NCBI GenBank assembly: GCA_001701135.1
Contig: DAAN01000019.1
Location: 137,025-201,024 of the forward strand
Source of the DNA: Bacteroidales bacterium H3
Lineage (GTDB): Bacteria; Bacteroidota; Bacteroidia; Bacteroidales; Muribaculaceae
Direction of reading: 5' to 3'
DNA length: 64,000 nt
Part shown: piece after piece, positions 35,606 to 45,075 of the stretch
Position numbering within the stretch: position 1 is the stretch's first letter
How the letters are laid out: the number at the start of each line of letters is the position of its first letter
Made by a program: the position numbers and the translations under genes
The notes under the pieces: model-generated
Told to the model about the DNA's origin: nothing
Seen by the model: only the letters and a program-made list of their open reading frames with translations
Databases searched by the model: none

Positions 35606-37849
35606 ATGCTGCTACTCAACGCCTCCCCCAATTTCGACAGTCTGATTTCCGATCTGGCGTTTATCCTGCTCCTGGGCGCAGTGGTGACTCTGCTCTTCAA
35701 GTGGATCAAGCAACCGGTGGTGCTCGGCTACATAGTCGCCGGCTTCCTCGCCAGCCCCCATTTCGAACCGCTGCCGTCGGTCACCACTGAGGTCAACATC
35801 GAATTCTGGGCGCAGATAGGCATCATTGTGCTGCTCTTTTCGTTAGGTCTGGAGTTCAGCTTCAAGAAACTGGTCAACACGGGCGGTTCGGCAGTGGTCA
35901 CAGCCCTGGTGATAGTCTCAGGCATGATGCTTACGGGCTATCTTATAGGACGTTTACTCGGTTTCACCACCATCAACTGCCTCTTTCTCGGCGGCATGCT
36001 GTCGATGTCGTCCACCACAATCATCATCAAGGCATTCACCGACCTTGGCCTGCGACAGCGCAAATTCGCCTCGCTGGTGTTTGCCGTGCTTATCATCGAG
36101 GATCTTTTTGCGGTGGTGATGATGGTGATTCTAAGCTCCATAGCCATCAACAACACCGTGGAGGGGGGCGAAATGCTCATGTCGGTGACCAAGCTGCTCT
36201 TCTTCCTTGTCATCTGGTTTCTTGTCGGCGTGTATGTGCTCCCCTCGTTTCTCAACCGATGCCGCCGGTTTCTCAATAACGAAACCCTGCTGGTGGTGTC
36301 GATGGGTCTGTGCCTCTCCATGGCGGTATTCTCGGTGATGTGCGGATTCTCACTGGCGCTGGGAGCGTTCGTTATGGGTTCGATACTCGCCGGCACAAGC
36401 TATGCCGAGCGCATCGAATCGGTGACCATGCCGGTAAAAGATCTTTTCGGATCGGTGTTTTTCATATCGGTGGGCATGATGGTGCAGCCCGACATACTTG
36501 TGCGCTACTGGTGGCCGATACTGCTGCTTTCGGTGGTGGTCATCGCCGGCATGATACTGTTCGGCACATTCGGCATGCTCGTCACCGGGCAGCCGCTTAA
36601 GACAGCCATGGAATCAGGCTTCTCGCTGACCCAGATCGGCGAATTCGCCTTCATCATCGCCACTCTCGGCATGAGCCTGGGTGTGCTCAATCCCGAGATT
36701 TACCCTATTGTTGTTGCAGTGTCGGTAATCACCACATTCACAACTCCCTACTTCATCAAGATGGCCGACCCGGCCTATGCCCTGGTCGAGCGGCATCTCC
36801 CCGCAAAATATCACTTCCTGCTGCGGCGCTACACCACCGAGGCATCGCAGAGCGCCGGCAACGAAAACCGCCGCGAATGGGCTGCAATGCTCAAACGCCA
36901 TCTTTGGCGCATATTGCTCTACTCTGTGGTTTTAGTGGCGATCTCGCTGGTAAATTCCACCTATCTGCGCCCCATGCTCGAGGAAATCATGCCCTCGTGG
37001 AGCCGTCTGCTCACCACCGTGATCACATTGACCGTGATGTCGCCATTCCTGCTGGCGCTGCTGCTCCCCCCGACGGCCGACGGGCATAGCCAATCCAAGG
37101 CAAACACACGTTCAAGGGTTCCCCGGGTGGTGCTTGCAGTGCTCCGCATGATCATTGCGCTGGGCTTCATCGTGCATGTGATTTCCGCAAGCTATTCGCT
37201 GCGCTCCGCCGCCCTCATTGGTCTGGGAGTGTTCATCTTACTGATACTTCTGCTCAACCGCCGCCTCAACCGCTCGCTACGCCATATCGAGACGAAATTT
37301 CTTGACAACCTCAACGAGCGGGAACTGCGCCGTTCGGGCAAGAACAACAACATTGTCAGCGACCTGCACCTTGCCTACATGCATGTTGGCTATGCCTGTC
37401 CGTTTGTCGGCGAAAGGCTGAAAGAGAGCAATCTGCGCGGCAACTATGGGGTGGATCTCGTCTCCATCCAGCGCGGCGGCTCAACCATCACCATCCCGTC
37501 GGGCGACACCCGCCTGTTCCCCGGCGACACCGTGGGCGTGATCGGCACCGACGAGCAGATAGAGGCCATCCTCCCTCTGGTCGAAGCCGAGCCGCAGACC
37601 ACCGAACATGATTCGGGCAACTCCGACATCCGCCTGACATCAATACAGTTAAGCGAAACCTCTCCGCTTGTCGGCCGCACCCTCGCTTCGGCCAACGTGC
37701 GGCGCACCTACAACACCCATGTGGTGGCTCTGCGCCGCGGCGACCGGTTTATCGACCGCCCGGGGTCGCTCCCGCTCCGCGCCGGCGACCGCCTGTGGAT
37801 TGTTGCGCCCGACACCGAGACCACCACTCTCCTCGCCGGCAAAGCCTGA
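35606..37849 (+). CDS. CPA2 cation:proton antiporter, KefB-like, with TrkA-C domains
   Basis: 747 residues from the ATG at 35606; longer readings in the same frame cross the preceding gene. Residues about 10-390 are a Na+/H+ exchanger domain with about 12 helices (KQPVVLGYIVAGFLASPHFE, MSMSSTTIIIKAFTDLGLRQ, VLIIEDLFAVVMM). A second hydrophobic block (about 435-570) is unusual. Two TrkA-C-like modules close the protein (LKESNLRGNYGVDLVSIQRG, ASANVRRTYNTHVVALRRGD), which in relatives sense ligands. No TrkA-N domain is visible. Role: K+ or Na+ efflux against protons. Converges on yraN across 42 bp with no clear hairpin. Confidence 0.87.
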   Translation: MLLLNASPNFDSLISDLAFILLLGAVVTLLFKWIKQPVVLGYIVAGFLASPHFEPLPSVTTEVNIEFWAQIGIIVLLFSLGLEFSFKKLVNTGGSAVVTALVIVSGMMLTGYLIGRLLGFTTINCLFLGGMLSMSSTTIIIKAFTDLGLRQRKFASLVFAVLIIEDLFAVVMMVILSSIAINNTVEGGEMLMSVTKLLFFLVIWFLVGVYVLPSFLNRCRRFLNNETLLVVSMGLCLSMAVFSVMCGFSLALGAFVMGSILAGTSYAERIESVTMPVKDLFGSVFFISVGMMVQPDILVRYWWPILLLSVVVIAGMILFGTFGMLVTGQPLKTAMESGFSLTQIGEFAFIIATLGMSLGVLNPEIYPIVVAVSVITTFTTPYFIKMADPAYALVERHLPAKYHFLLRRYTTEASQSAGNENRREWAAMLKRHLWRILLYSVVLVAISLVNSTYLRPMLEEIMPSWSRLLTTVITLTVMSPFLLALLLPPTADGHSQSKANTRSRVPRVVLAVLRMIIALGFIVHVISASYSLRSAALIGLGVFILLILLLNRRLNRSLRHIETKFLDNLNERELRRSGKNNNIVSDLHLAYMHVGYACPFVGERLKESNLRGNYGVDLVSIQRGGSTITIPSGDTRLFPGDTVGVIGTDEQIEAILPLVEAEPQTTEHDSGNSDIRLTSIQLSETSPLVGRTLASANVRRTYNTHVVALRRGDRFIDRPGSLPLRAGDRLWIVAPDTETTTLLAGKA

Positions 37850-37891
37850 GGATAATTCTACAGGCGCTGATTCATTAAAAAATAATCGCAC

Positions 37892-38260
37892 TCAATAGGT
37901 GCGCAACGGAGGGAGGAAAGCATTTTTGTGATATTCAATCCGCCTGTTATGCGCATCGCCAATCACCGCCACCACATCAAAACGGGGTGTGAGCGCAATG
38001 CGGTTCATACGGATATAAGCCTCGGCGGCACGGCTCAGAAGCGCCACTTTGCGCGGAGTCATGGCTTCGAGAGGGTCCCGGCGGTCGTCGGTGCGTGTTT
38101 TCACCTCCACAAATGCTATTTCATCTCCACGGGTGGCTATGATGTCGATTTCCAGATGGTTCATGCGCCAGTTGCGCTCCACCACGTTATAACCCTCGGC
38201 CACGAGATGGTCCACCACCTCCTGTTCGCCGAATTTACCAAGGTCGTTGTGCTCTGCCAT
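37892..38260 (-). CDS. YraN/UPF0102 nuclease-like protein
   Basis: 122 residues, normal length. LGKFGEQEVVDHLVAEGYNV, NWRMNHLEIDIIATRGDEIA and FVEVKTR give the PD-(D/E)XK-like set (E37, D39, E52, K54) of the family, thought to act on branched or recombining DNA. TPRKVALLSRAAEAYI is the conserved C-terminal helix. A TAATTTTG -7 box lies on the minus strand at 38277-38284. Divergent from dut. Confidence 0.9.
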   Translation of the reverse strand: MAEHNDLGKFGEQEVVDHLVAEGYNVVERNWRMNHLEIDIIATRGDEIAFVEVKTRTDDRRDPLEAMTPRKVALLSRAAEAYIRMNRIALTPRFDVVAVIGDAHNRRIEYHKNAFLPPLRTY

Positions 38261-38349
38261 ATATAGTTGTTTTCAGCAAAATTACCGATTTTTCACCAAA
38301 CTTTCTCATTAAAATCGGTTTTAATGGCAGTAATATGCGGGAATTTTAC

Positions 38350-38357
38350 TATTTTTG
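38350..38357 (+). promoter_or_regulatory. -7 box (TATTTTTG) for dut
   Basis: TAnnTTTG match 24 nt before the dut ATG. No TTTG at the usual -33 distance. It overlaps an in-frame TTG at 38355, which rules that codon out as the start. Confidence 0.45.
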
Positions 38358-38381
38358 CTTGTTAATAATGTAACTGAACCG

Positions 38382-38897
38382 ATGGACGCAGAAAACCAGT
38401 TTTCCCGACACGCCGCCGAAGAGTTTGAAATCTCTGTGAAAGAGGCCCTTGACCGAGAGGTGAAAGTCAAAATCATCAATCGCTCGCACCACCCCCTGCC
38501 TGCCTATGCCACACCGGGCGCCGCAGGCATGGATGTAAGGGCATATCTGCCCGACGGACCTGTGGTGCTCGGAAGCCTCGAACGCGCCCTGATTCCCACC
38601 GGGCTGTTCATGCAGCTCCCCAGGGGATATGAATGTCAGATACGTCCACGCAGCGGTCTGGCTCTGAAAAAGGGCATCTCGCTGGCAAACACCCCCGGCA
38701 CTGTCGACTGCGACTACCGCGGAGAAATCGGCGTGATACTGATCAACCTCTCAAAAGAGCCTTTCACCGTCAACGACGGCGAGCGCATCTGCCAGATGGT
38801 GATTTCGCGCTATACCCGCGTGGCATGGGAGCAGGTCCGGGAAATCGACGATACGGTCCGCGGCGATGGCGGTTTCGGCCATACAGGCACCAACTGA
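38382..38897 (+). CDS. dut: dUTP diphosphatase
   Basis: 171 residues from the ATG at 38382, with about 25 more N-terminal residues than the shortest trimeric dUTPases. The five dUTPase motifs are in order: [53 protein letters not shown] and [12 protein letters not shown]. It hydrolyses dUTP to dUMP, keeping uracil out of DNA and feeding dTMP synthesis. Heads the dut-TPR-DUF4292-EnvC-flippase run, all on one strand with short gaps. Confidence 0.96.
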   Translation: MDAENQFSRHAAEEFEISVKEALDREVKVKIINRSHHPLPAYATPGAAGMDVRAYLPDGPVVLGSLERALIPTGLFMQLPRGYECQIRPRSGLALKKGISLANTPGTVDCDYRGEIGVILINLSKEPFTVNDGERICQMVISRYTRVAWEQVREIDDTVRGDGGFGHTGTN

Positions 38898-38930
38898 TCC
38901 GTCACTCTCTACAAAACGATTTGACAGACA

Positions 38931-40760
38931 ATGAATCATGCATTTTTCCATAACCCTCCCCGACGAGGAAACGTGGTGTCCCCCAAAGAGGACAGAGCCT
39001 CGCGCAAAGGGCTGATATTACCTGTGTTGCTGCTGGCACTCATGATTGCGGGCCTGCCCGTAGCCGCCCTCGGGCGCAAGGAGGGGGCTCAGGCCCGGCT
39101 GGCCGAGCAACAGCGCAAAGCCGACTACATATTCATGGAAGCCGGTGCACGCAATGCTCTGAACGAGTCCGACTCATATCTGGAGCTGCTGCGTGCCGCC
39201 TACGACCTCGACACCACGCAATCGTCGGTGGGCCAGACCATCGGCTACTACCTGATGGCGCTGGCGCAGGAGGATTCCGTCATTGCCCTCAAAGGGTTCA
39301 GGATGATGCAGCGCCATTTCGACCTCCATCCCGAGGATTATTACAGCAACATATTCTACGGCATGATCAACAACACGCTGGGCAACACCGACGAGGCTAT
39401 CCGCGTGTGGTCGGTCACCGATTCGCTGAACCCCGACAAACCCGATGTGGCCATAAAACTGGTGGAAGCCCTGCAACAGAAAGGGGATTCCGCCTCGCTG
39501 GTGCGTTCGCTCGGAGTGCTCGACCGCGTGGAACGCGCCGAGGGCAACGATCTGGGCATCACATCGCACAAAATCAGGGCGTTGTTGCAGCTGCGCGACA
39601 CCGTCGGCACCATCGCCGAGGTACACTCGCTGCTACGTTCCGCTCCGAAAAATGTGGCCGCACAGATCTTTGCCGGTGACATTTTCGAGCTGCTCGGGCA
39701 GCCCGATTCGGCTCTGACATATTTCAACATGGCGTGCGCCACCGACCCCGACGACGGTACGGCGGTGTATAAACGCGCCCAATATTATCTCAGCCGGGGC
39801 GACTCCACCGCCTACGACCGCGAGATTTCGCATGCCATCGATATGGAGAATCTCGATATCCAGCCCAAGATGGCTATAATGCGCGAATATGTCTACAAAG
39901 TTCACGCCGACTCGCTCAAGGCGCCGCAGATACGCGGCATGTTCGAGAGCCTTATCAGCCAACAGCCCCATGAGCCGCAGATACGCGACCTCTACGCCTC
40001 GTATCTGGTGGTGAAGAACGATCTCCGCGGCGCACTTGAGCAGATGGAATATGCCGTGGACGGCGACTTGCACAATCCCGAACGCTGGCGCTCGATCATG
40101 AGCGTGGCATCGCAGCTCGACCGGCCCGACGAGGCGCTCCGCGAAGGCCGGCGCGCACTGGAATTCATTCCCGACGATCCGGTGGTGAATGTGCTCATGG
40201 GTGCGAATATCATGCAGGCCGAAAAGTTTACCGAGGCCATGCCCTATCTTCGCAAGGCGCTCAGGGTCACCGACCAGGAGGATCACACCGCCCGGTCGCA
40301 GATTCTCGCCTCGATAGGCGACGTGTACTATCGCCTCGAGCAGCCCGACTCAGCTTTCACTTATTACCGCGAAGCTGTGGCGCTCGACCCCGACAATCTG
40401 CTGGCGCTGAACAATTTCGCATACTACCTGGCTGAAAAGGAGACAGACCTCGACACAGCCGAACAGTACAGCGCGATCTGCGTGCGTGCCAATCCCTCCA
40501 ACGACACGGCAATCGACACCTACGCGTGGATCTACTACAAAAAGAAGGATTACGAGAAAGCGCGCCAGTGGATCGACCGCGCTCTCGAAATCGAAGCCGA
40601 CAAACCGCAGGCCGACGTGCTCGACCATGCCGGCGACATATATTTCATGAACAGGGAAGTGCAGAAAGCTGTGGAATTCTGGCAACGCGCCCTGAAGCTC
40701 GACCCCGACAACGAATTATTACCTAAAAAAATAAAGCAGCGCACTCCGTTTGTCGACTGA
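38931..40760 (+). CDS. TPR-repeat protein
   Basis: 609 residues. A hydrophobic segment (about 27-47, LILPVLLLALMIAGLPVAAL) acts as signal or anchor, followed by an array of about ten to twelve TPR-like helix pairs. Examples: LLGQPDSALTYFNMACATDP, YRLEQPDSAFTYYREAVALD, and near the end KKDYEKARQWIDRALEIEAD and EVQKAVEFWQRALKLDPDN. Probably periplasmic and a scaffold for other envelope proteins. It begins 34 bp after dut, and the DUF4292 lipoprotein follows 53 bp later. The gene order dut-TPR-DUF4292-M23 is, as I recall, common in Bacteroidales. Confidence 0.88.
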   Translation: MNHAFFHNPPRRGNVVSPKEDRASRKGLILPVLLLALMIAGLPVAALGRKEGAQARLAEQQRKADYIFMEAGARNALNESDSYLELLRAAYDLDTTQSSVGQTIGYYLMALAQEDSVIALKGFRMMQRHFDLHPEDYYSNIFYGMINNTLGNTDEAIRVWSVTDSLNPDKPDVAIKLVEALQQKGDSASLVRSLGVLDRVERAEGNDLGITSHKIRALLQLRDTVGTIAEVHSLLRSAPKNVAAQIFAGDIFELLGQPDSALTYFNMACATDPDDGTAVYKRAQYYLSRGDSTAYDREISHAIDMENLDIQPKMAIMREYVYKVHADSLKAPQIRGMFESLISQQPHEPQIRDLYASYLVVKNDLRGALEQMEYAVDGDLHNPERWRSIMSVASQLDRPDEALREGRRALEFIPDDPVVNVLMGANIMQAEKFTEAMPYLRKALRVTDQEDHTARSQILASIGDVYYRLEQPDSAFTYYREAVALDPDNLLALNNFAYYLAEKETDLDTAEQYSAICVRANPSNDTAIDTYAWIYYKKKDYEKARQWIDRALEIEADKPQADVLDHAGDIYFMNREVQKAVEFWQRALKLDPDNELLPKKIKQRTPFVD

Positions 40761-40813
40761 ACGCCTTTTTAGGCTCAACGCTTACGCTCTGCCCTGTCCA
40801 TCAACTGTAATCT

Positions 40814-41686
40814 ATGTTTAAATCATTCAGCACAATATTCCTTGCCGCAGCGGCGTTGCTCCTCCTGTCGCCTCTGTCGGGATGCCGTTCGCAGAAAAAA
40901 GCCGCTGAGGGCGCCGCAGGCGGCTCCACCATCGTAATCGGCGAAAACACCGTGCCGACCTATGCCGACCTCCCGACCCGCTACAACATGCTCACCTCCT
41001 CATGGACGGCATGGAACGACATGGAAATGTCGATAAAGCTTAGCATCAAATCGCCCAAGAAGCTAAATGCCGCCGGCAAAGTGTATATGAAACGCGGCGA
41101 ATGGATTTCAATATCCATGCGCATGCTCGGATTTGAGGTAGCGACGCTCTGGGTCGACGCCGACTCGGTGGTTGCCGTCGACAAATTCCACAAAAGATAT
41201 ATCAGTGAGCCGACCGCGACGCTGCTCGACGGAGCCGGCGTCACCATCACCGACATCCAGGACCTGCTGCTGGGCCGCGCGTTTTCTGTAGGCAAAGGCA
41301 CGGCACGCCCCGGCAACAGCTCACTTTTCGAGTTGGCCGAAGCAGACAACGGATGGTACATACTCCCGAAAAATCAGCCTGCCGACTACTCCTACGGATT
41401 TCTTGCTTCGTCGACCATCAATGGCCTGCGCGGCGCAGTGGTCGAGGTCAACGCCAAGACCACCGTACAGGTCTACTACGACGGCATTGCTGAAAGTCGT
41501 AACGCCGGATGGTTCGCACGCAAGGTAACGGTGGAGAATTCCGGGAAGAAGAAGATCGCCGCAACCATCGAGTGGGATCTTAACAATTCCAAGTTCAACA
41601 CCAATCTAAACCGCCGCTGCCGCATCCCCGACGATTACGAGCGCATCCCCGCATCCGCTCTGTCAGGCCTGTTAAAACAACTCTAA
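40814..41686 (+). CDS. DUF4292 lipoprotein
   Basis: 290 residues with a lipoprotein signal: LLLLSPLSGCRSQ, Cys24. The mature part is beta-rich (MEMSIKLSIKSPKKLNAAGK, EWISISMRMLGFEVATLWVD, SVVAVDKFHKRYI) and fits DUF4292, whose half-barrel resembles the LolA/LolB fold. A role in lipoprotein or LPS handling in the envelope is plausible but unproven. It sits between the TPR protein and the EnvC-like gene (19 bp gap), supporting a joint envelope function. Confidence 0.85.
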   Translation: MFKSFSTIFLAAAALLLLSPLSGCRSQKKAAEGAAGGSTIVIGENTVPTYADLPTRYNMLTSSWTAWNDMEMSIKLSIKSPKKLNAAGKVYMKRGEWISISMRMLGFEVATLWVDADSVVAVDKFHKRYISEPTATLLDGAGVTITDIQDLLLGRAFSVGKGTARPGNSSLFELAEADNGWYILPKNQPADYSYGFLASSTINGLRGAVVEVNAKTTVQVYYDGIAESRNAGWFARKVTVENSGKKKIAATIEWDLNNSKFNTNLNRRCRIPDDYERIPASALSGLLKQL

Positions 41687-41705
41687 TCCAAGACATCACA
41701 CTGCC

Positions 41706-43586
41706 GTGCAAAGAATAGTCATCATTCTGCTTGCAACGCTTCTGCTGCTTATATCACCCTCGGACGCCGTCTCACAGAAGAAACGGCAAAGTTCGGCACG
41801 CACCGAGCAGACAGCCGACCGGGGGAAGAAAAAGTCGTCGAAGAAATCATCCGGAACATCATCCCGGAAAAAATCCACAAAAAAGAATTCATCTAAAAAT
41901 CAATCCTCTTCCAAAGGGAAAAAGGTGACCTCCGACCGCTCGGAAAAAGCCGTGCGCACCGACCGTCGCCAGACCGAAAAAGAGATTCAGGAGACCCGAC
42001 AGAAAATAAGGCTTAATACCCGCGAGACCAACCAGAAGCTCAATCAGCTCAATCTCGTAGAGGGCGAGATAGACAAATGCAACGGCCGAATCGCAGTGAT
42101 TTCAAGCCGCCTTGATTCCATCAATGGCCGCATGAAGAATGTGAGCGACTCTATCGACGCCCTCGACAGTAATCTCAAACGCATATCATCAAGCTACGTC
42201 AAGGCGGTGCGCCGGCAGCAGGGACGCCGGCAGCAGACCGGCGCGTTGGCATTCATCTTCTCCTCCGATTCATTTCAGCAGGCATGGCGCCGCGCACGCT
42301 ATCTGCACCAGTTCAACAAATGGCGCGAAAAACGCACGCGCGAGATAGAGGTTGCCCGCAAGGCTCTCGATGAAAAGAAACAGAGGTTGCAGGAGCTTGG
42401 CGCCGTGGCCGCTTCATCCAAAAATCAGCTCGCACAAGAGCGTTCAGGTCTGGTAAAACGCCAGGCCCAGACTAAAGCGCTTGTTGCAGAACTGCAATCG
42501 CAAGGTTCGGAACTCCAGCAAATTATGGCCGATCAGAAAGCACGCGCCGCGGCTCTGGAGCGCGAGCTTGATGCCGTGATCGCCCGGGAGACCGCCCGCC
42601 GTGAGGCCGAGCAGCGCGCACGAGCCGAGGCCGAGCGAAAGAAAGCCGAAGCTGAAGCCGAAGCCCGTAGGATTCGCGAGGAAGAGGCTGCACGCGCTGC
42701 CGCCGAGAAGGCCGCGGCTGAGGAAGCCGCACGCAAAGCCGAGGAAGCCGCACGCGCCGAGCAGGCCCGCAAGGAAGCTGAGGATCTTGCCAAAAAGAAG
42801 GCTGCCGAAGCCGCCTGGAAAGAGAAAGAGGCAGCAAAAGCACGCAAGGAAGCCAAAAAACAGGCCGAACGCGAAGAAGCCCAACGAAAAGCGGCCGAGG
42901 CCGAGGCTGCCAAGAAAGCCGCACGCGAGGCTGAAAAAGCACGCAAAGAGGCTGAAGCCCAGGCAAAGAAAGCCGCCAAGGAGCAGAAAGCTGCCGAAGA
43001 GCGCAAAACACGCGAGGAAGCCCGCAGGAAAGCCCATGCCGTTAAGCGCCAGCGCAAACCCTCCACAGCTCCGGCACCATCCGAATCCGAAGGGAGCGGC
43101 TCGGCAGGCACACTCCACACTCCGGCCGCCTCATCGAAGGCCGGTACATCGTCGGCCTCGGTTGAGACCGGTTCCCAATTCGCCGATATGCGCGGACGCC
43201 TGTCGTTCCCGGTCGCAGGGTCGTATACCATCGTGCGCCGTTTCGGCCGTCAGACCCACCCCTCGCTCCCCCATGTGCAGACCGACAATGCCGGCGTGGA
43301 CATCCAGACGACCCGCAATGCCGGGGTGCGCGCAGTGTTCGACGGCGAAGTGTCGGCTGTGTTCCGTCCCGACGGCTACAACTCGGTGGTAGTTGTCCGC
43401 CACGGCCAATACCTGACCGTCTACGCCAACCTCGACCATGTCAGCGTCTCCACCGGGCAGAAAGTTAAGGCCGGTCAGAACTTAGGCACAGTATTCTCCG
43501 ATCCCAACGACGACGGCCGCAGTGTGCTGCACTTCGAAGTGCGCAACGGCCGCGCCAAAGAGAATCCCGAGTCATGGCTGAAATGA
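41706..43586 (+). CDS. EnvC-like murein hydrolase activator with degenerate LytM domain
   Basis: 626 residues from a GTG. Signal peptide about 1-22, then a Lys/Ser-rich stretch, a long coiled coil (about 75-260), and an unusually long Ala/Glu/Lys/Arg stretch (about 265-445). The C-terminal LytM/M23 domain (about 490-626) has NAGVDIQTTR where active enzymes have H-x-G-x-D, and YANLDHVSV in place of the usual His-containing motif; LHFEVRNG is kept. Loss of zinc ligands fits EnvC proteins, which activate amidases without cutting peptide bonds. A client could be the amidase at 4345. The flippase start overlaps its end by 13 bp. Confidence 0.88.
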   Translation: MQRIVIILLATLLLLISPSDAVSQKKRQSSARTEQTADRGKKKSSKKSSGTSSRKKSTKKNSSKNQSSSKGKKVTSDRSEKAVRTDRRQTEKEIQETRQKIRLNTRETNQKLNQLNLVEGEIDKCNGRIAVISSRLDSINGRMKNVSDSIDALDSNLKRISSSYVKAVRRQQGRRQQTGALAFIFSSDSFQQAWRRARYLHQFNKWREKRTREIEVARKALDEKKQRLQELGAVAASSKNQLAQERSGLVKRQAQTKALVAELQSQGSELQQIMADQKARAAALERELDAVIARETARREAEQRARAEAERKKAEAEAEARRIREEEAARAAAEKAAAEEAARKAEEAARAEQARKEAEDLAKKKAAEAAWKEKEAAKARKEAKKQAEREEAQRKAAEAEAAKKAAREAEKARKEAEAQAKKAAKEQKAAEERKTREEARRKAHAVKRQRKPSTAPAPSESEGSGSAGTLHTPAASSKAGTSSASVETGSQFADMRGRLSFPVAGSYTIVRRFGRQTHPSLPHVQTDNAGVDIQTTRNAGVRAVFDGEVSAVFRPDGYNSVVVVRHGQYLTVYANLDHVSVSTGQKVKAGQNLGTVFSDPNDDGRSVLHFEVRNGRAKENPESWLK

Positions 43587-45064
43587 CCCGGGCGCCACGC
43601 CACGGAAGTCTGTCGCGCCGTGTGCTCAAAGTGATGAGCATATTCAGCGGAGTGCAGATCATCAACATATTGTGCTCCATCGCGCGAGCAAAGCTGGTGG
43701 CTGTGTGGCTCGGACCTGCCGGCATAGGACTGTTCGGCATCTACAACTCGGTGCTTGAAACCGCCTCCTCCATCTCTCAACTCGGCACCGGCACCGGCAT
43801 GGTCCGCGCCGTGGCCCGGGCGCCGCGCCGGCTGCTGCCGCGGCTTGTGGCCGCATCGCGCCGGTGGGGCATGGCTCTCGGTCTGACCGCCGCCATAGTC
43901 ATGATGTGCCTGTCGCCATGGCTCAGCCGCATCACCTTCGGCGACGAATCCCATATACTCCCGTTTGTCATCCTCAGCGTAGGTGTGCTGCTGATCACGA
44001 TAAGCAACACCGAGAGTGCCCTGTTTCAGGGACTCAGGCTCTACTCGCCGCTGGCCCGGCGCAACGTTGCAGCATCGTTGGTCGGACTGGCTGTAACAGC
44101 GCCTATGTTCTGGCTCTGGGGTCTCGACAGCATCATTCCGGCACTGCTCGCGTTCGTCATTGTCCGATGGGTGTGCATGGGTCTTTACCGCGCCCGCGTA
44201 GAAAAGCCACAGCCATCTCTCACTGTGCGCGACACATTCACCACAGGCAAGGAATTCGCCGTGCTGGGCATCTTCATTACCATCACAACATTCGCCACCA
44301 ACGCCGTAAGCTACATATTCATGTCGTATCTCAACCGCAAGACAGGCATGGATACAGCCGGATACTATCAGGCGGGGTTCACGCTCGTCAACCGATATGC
44401 CGGCATCATACTCGCCGCCATCGGAATGGAGTATCTGCCGCGCCTGTCGCAGGTAAGCACCCACCCGCGCCGCACCGCACTGTTTCTTTCACACGAAGTG
44501 TTGCTGATCACGCTGGTGCTCTTCCCCGCCGTCACCATCTTTGTGTGCGCCGACACCCTGATTGTCAGGCTTCTATACGACAACACATTTCTGACCATAC
44601 TCCCGTTTATCACCTGGGCAGCCGTAGGCACTCTGCTGCGCGCATGGTCGTGGTGCCTGGGGTACGTGATACTCTCACGCGGCGACGGTGTGGCCTATCT
44701 CCTTACCGAACTGATCTCGGCTCTCACAGCCATCGGTCTGAACATTCTCTGCTACGATGCCATGGGTATTGCCGGACTCGGCGTGGCTTATATCGCCTGG
44801 TATGCCATCTACATGCTCGAGGTGTGGATTGTGTGTCGCGTGCGCTATGCCATAACTATGAGTACCGGAGCCTTTGCGATGCCGTTGGTCGCTTTCGGCG
44901 TGGCGGGGGTTACGGCGCTATGCCGCAGCCTGTGGGGCTGGGAGGCCGCAGTGCCGTGGGCGCTGCTTTCGGTAATCGTCTCTTATTCAGGAATGCGCCG
45001 TCTCACAGGCATATCTCCGCTCCAACTTATAAAAAAATTTGCCGATAAGCGGGAAAAAAGGTAA
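43574..45064 (+). CDS. Wzx-like polysaccharide flippase (MOP superfamily)
   Basis: 496 residues, about 12-14 helices. VLKVMSIFSGVQIINILCSI, KLVAVWLGPAGIGLFGIYNS and GTGTGMVRAVARA are typical of O-antigen translocases in the MOP/MATE exporters. They flip undecaprenyl-linked oligosaccharides to the periplasm. The start overlaps envC by 13 bp. The last 27 bases of the gene contain the promoter of rsmA. No other capsule or O-antigen cluster genes are next to it; glycosyltransferases in this window could supply substrates. Confidence 0.87.
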   Translation: MAEMTRAPRHGSLSRRVLKVMSIFSGVQIINILCSIARAKLVAVWLGPAGIGLFGIYNSVLETASSISQLGTGTGMVRAVARAPRRLLPRLVAASRRWGMALGLTAAIVMMCLSPWLSRITFGDESHILPFVILSVGVLLITISNTESALFQGLRLYSPLARRNVAASLVGLAVTAPMFWLWGLDSIIPALLAFVIVRWVCMGLYRARVEKPQPSLTVRDTFTTGKEFAVLGIFITITTFATNAVSYIFMSYLNRKTGMDTAGYYQAGFTLVNRYAGIILAAIGMEYLPRLSQVSTHPRRTALFLSHEVLLITLVLFPAVTIFVCADTLIVRLLYDNTFLTILPFITWAAVGTLLRAWSWCLGYVILSRGDGVAYLLTELISALTAIGLNILCYDAMGIAGLGVAYIAWYAIYMLEVWIVCRVRYAITMSTGAFAMPLVAFGVAGVTALCRSLWGWEAAVPWALLSVIVSYSGMRRLTGISPLQLIKKFADKREKR

Positions 45065-45069
45065 CTTTG
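45038..45069 (+). promoter_or_regulatory. Promoter TTTG-N20-TAACTTTG for rsmA
   Basis: TTTG (45038-45041), 20 nt, TAACTTTG (45062-45069): a perfect match. It overlaps the end of the flippase gene. The expected start of transcription is within a few bases of the rsmA ATG at 45076, so the mRNA would be close to leaderless. Confidence 0.85.
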
Positions 45070-45075
45070 CATTCT

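Noticed and set aside
42444..43231. Long minus-strand frames rich in Leu, Phe, Gly or Ala/Ser
   Set aside because: They mirror the Ala/Glu/Lys low-complexity rod of the EnvC-like protein.
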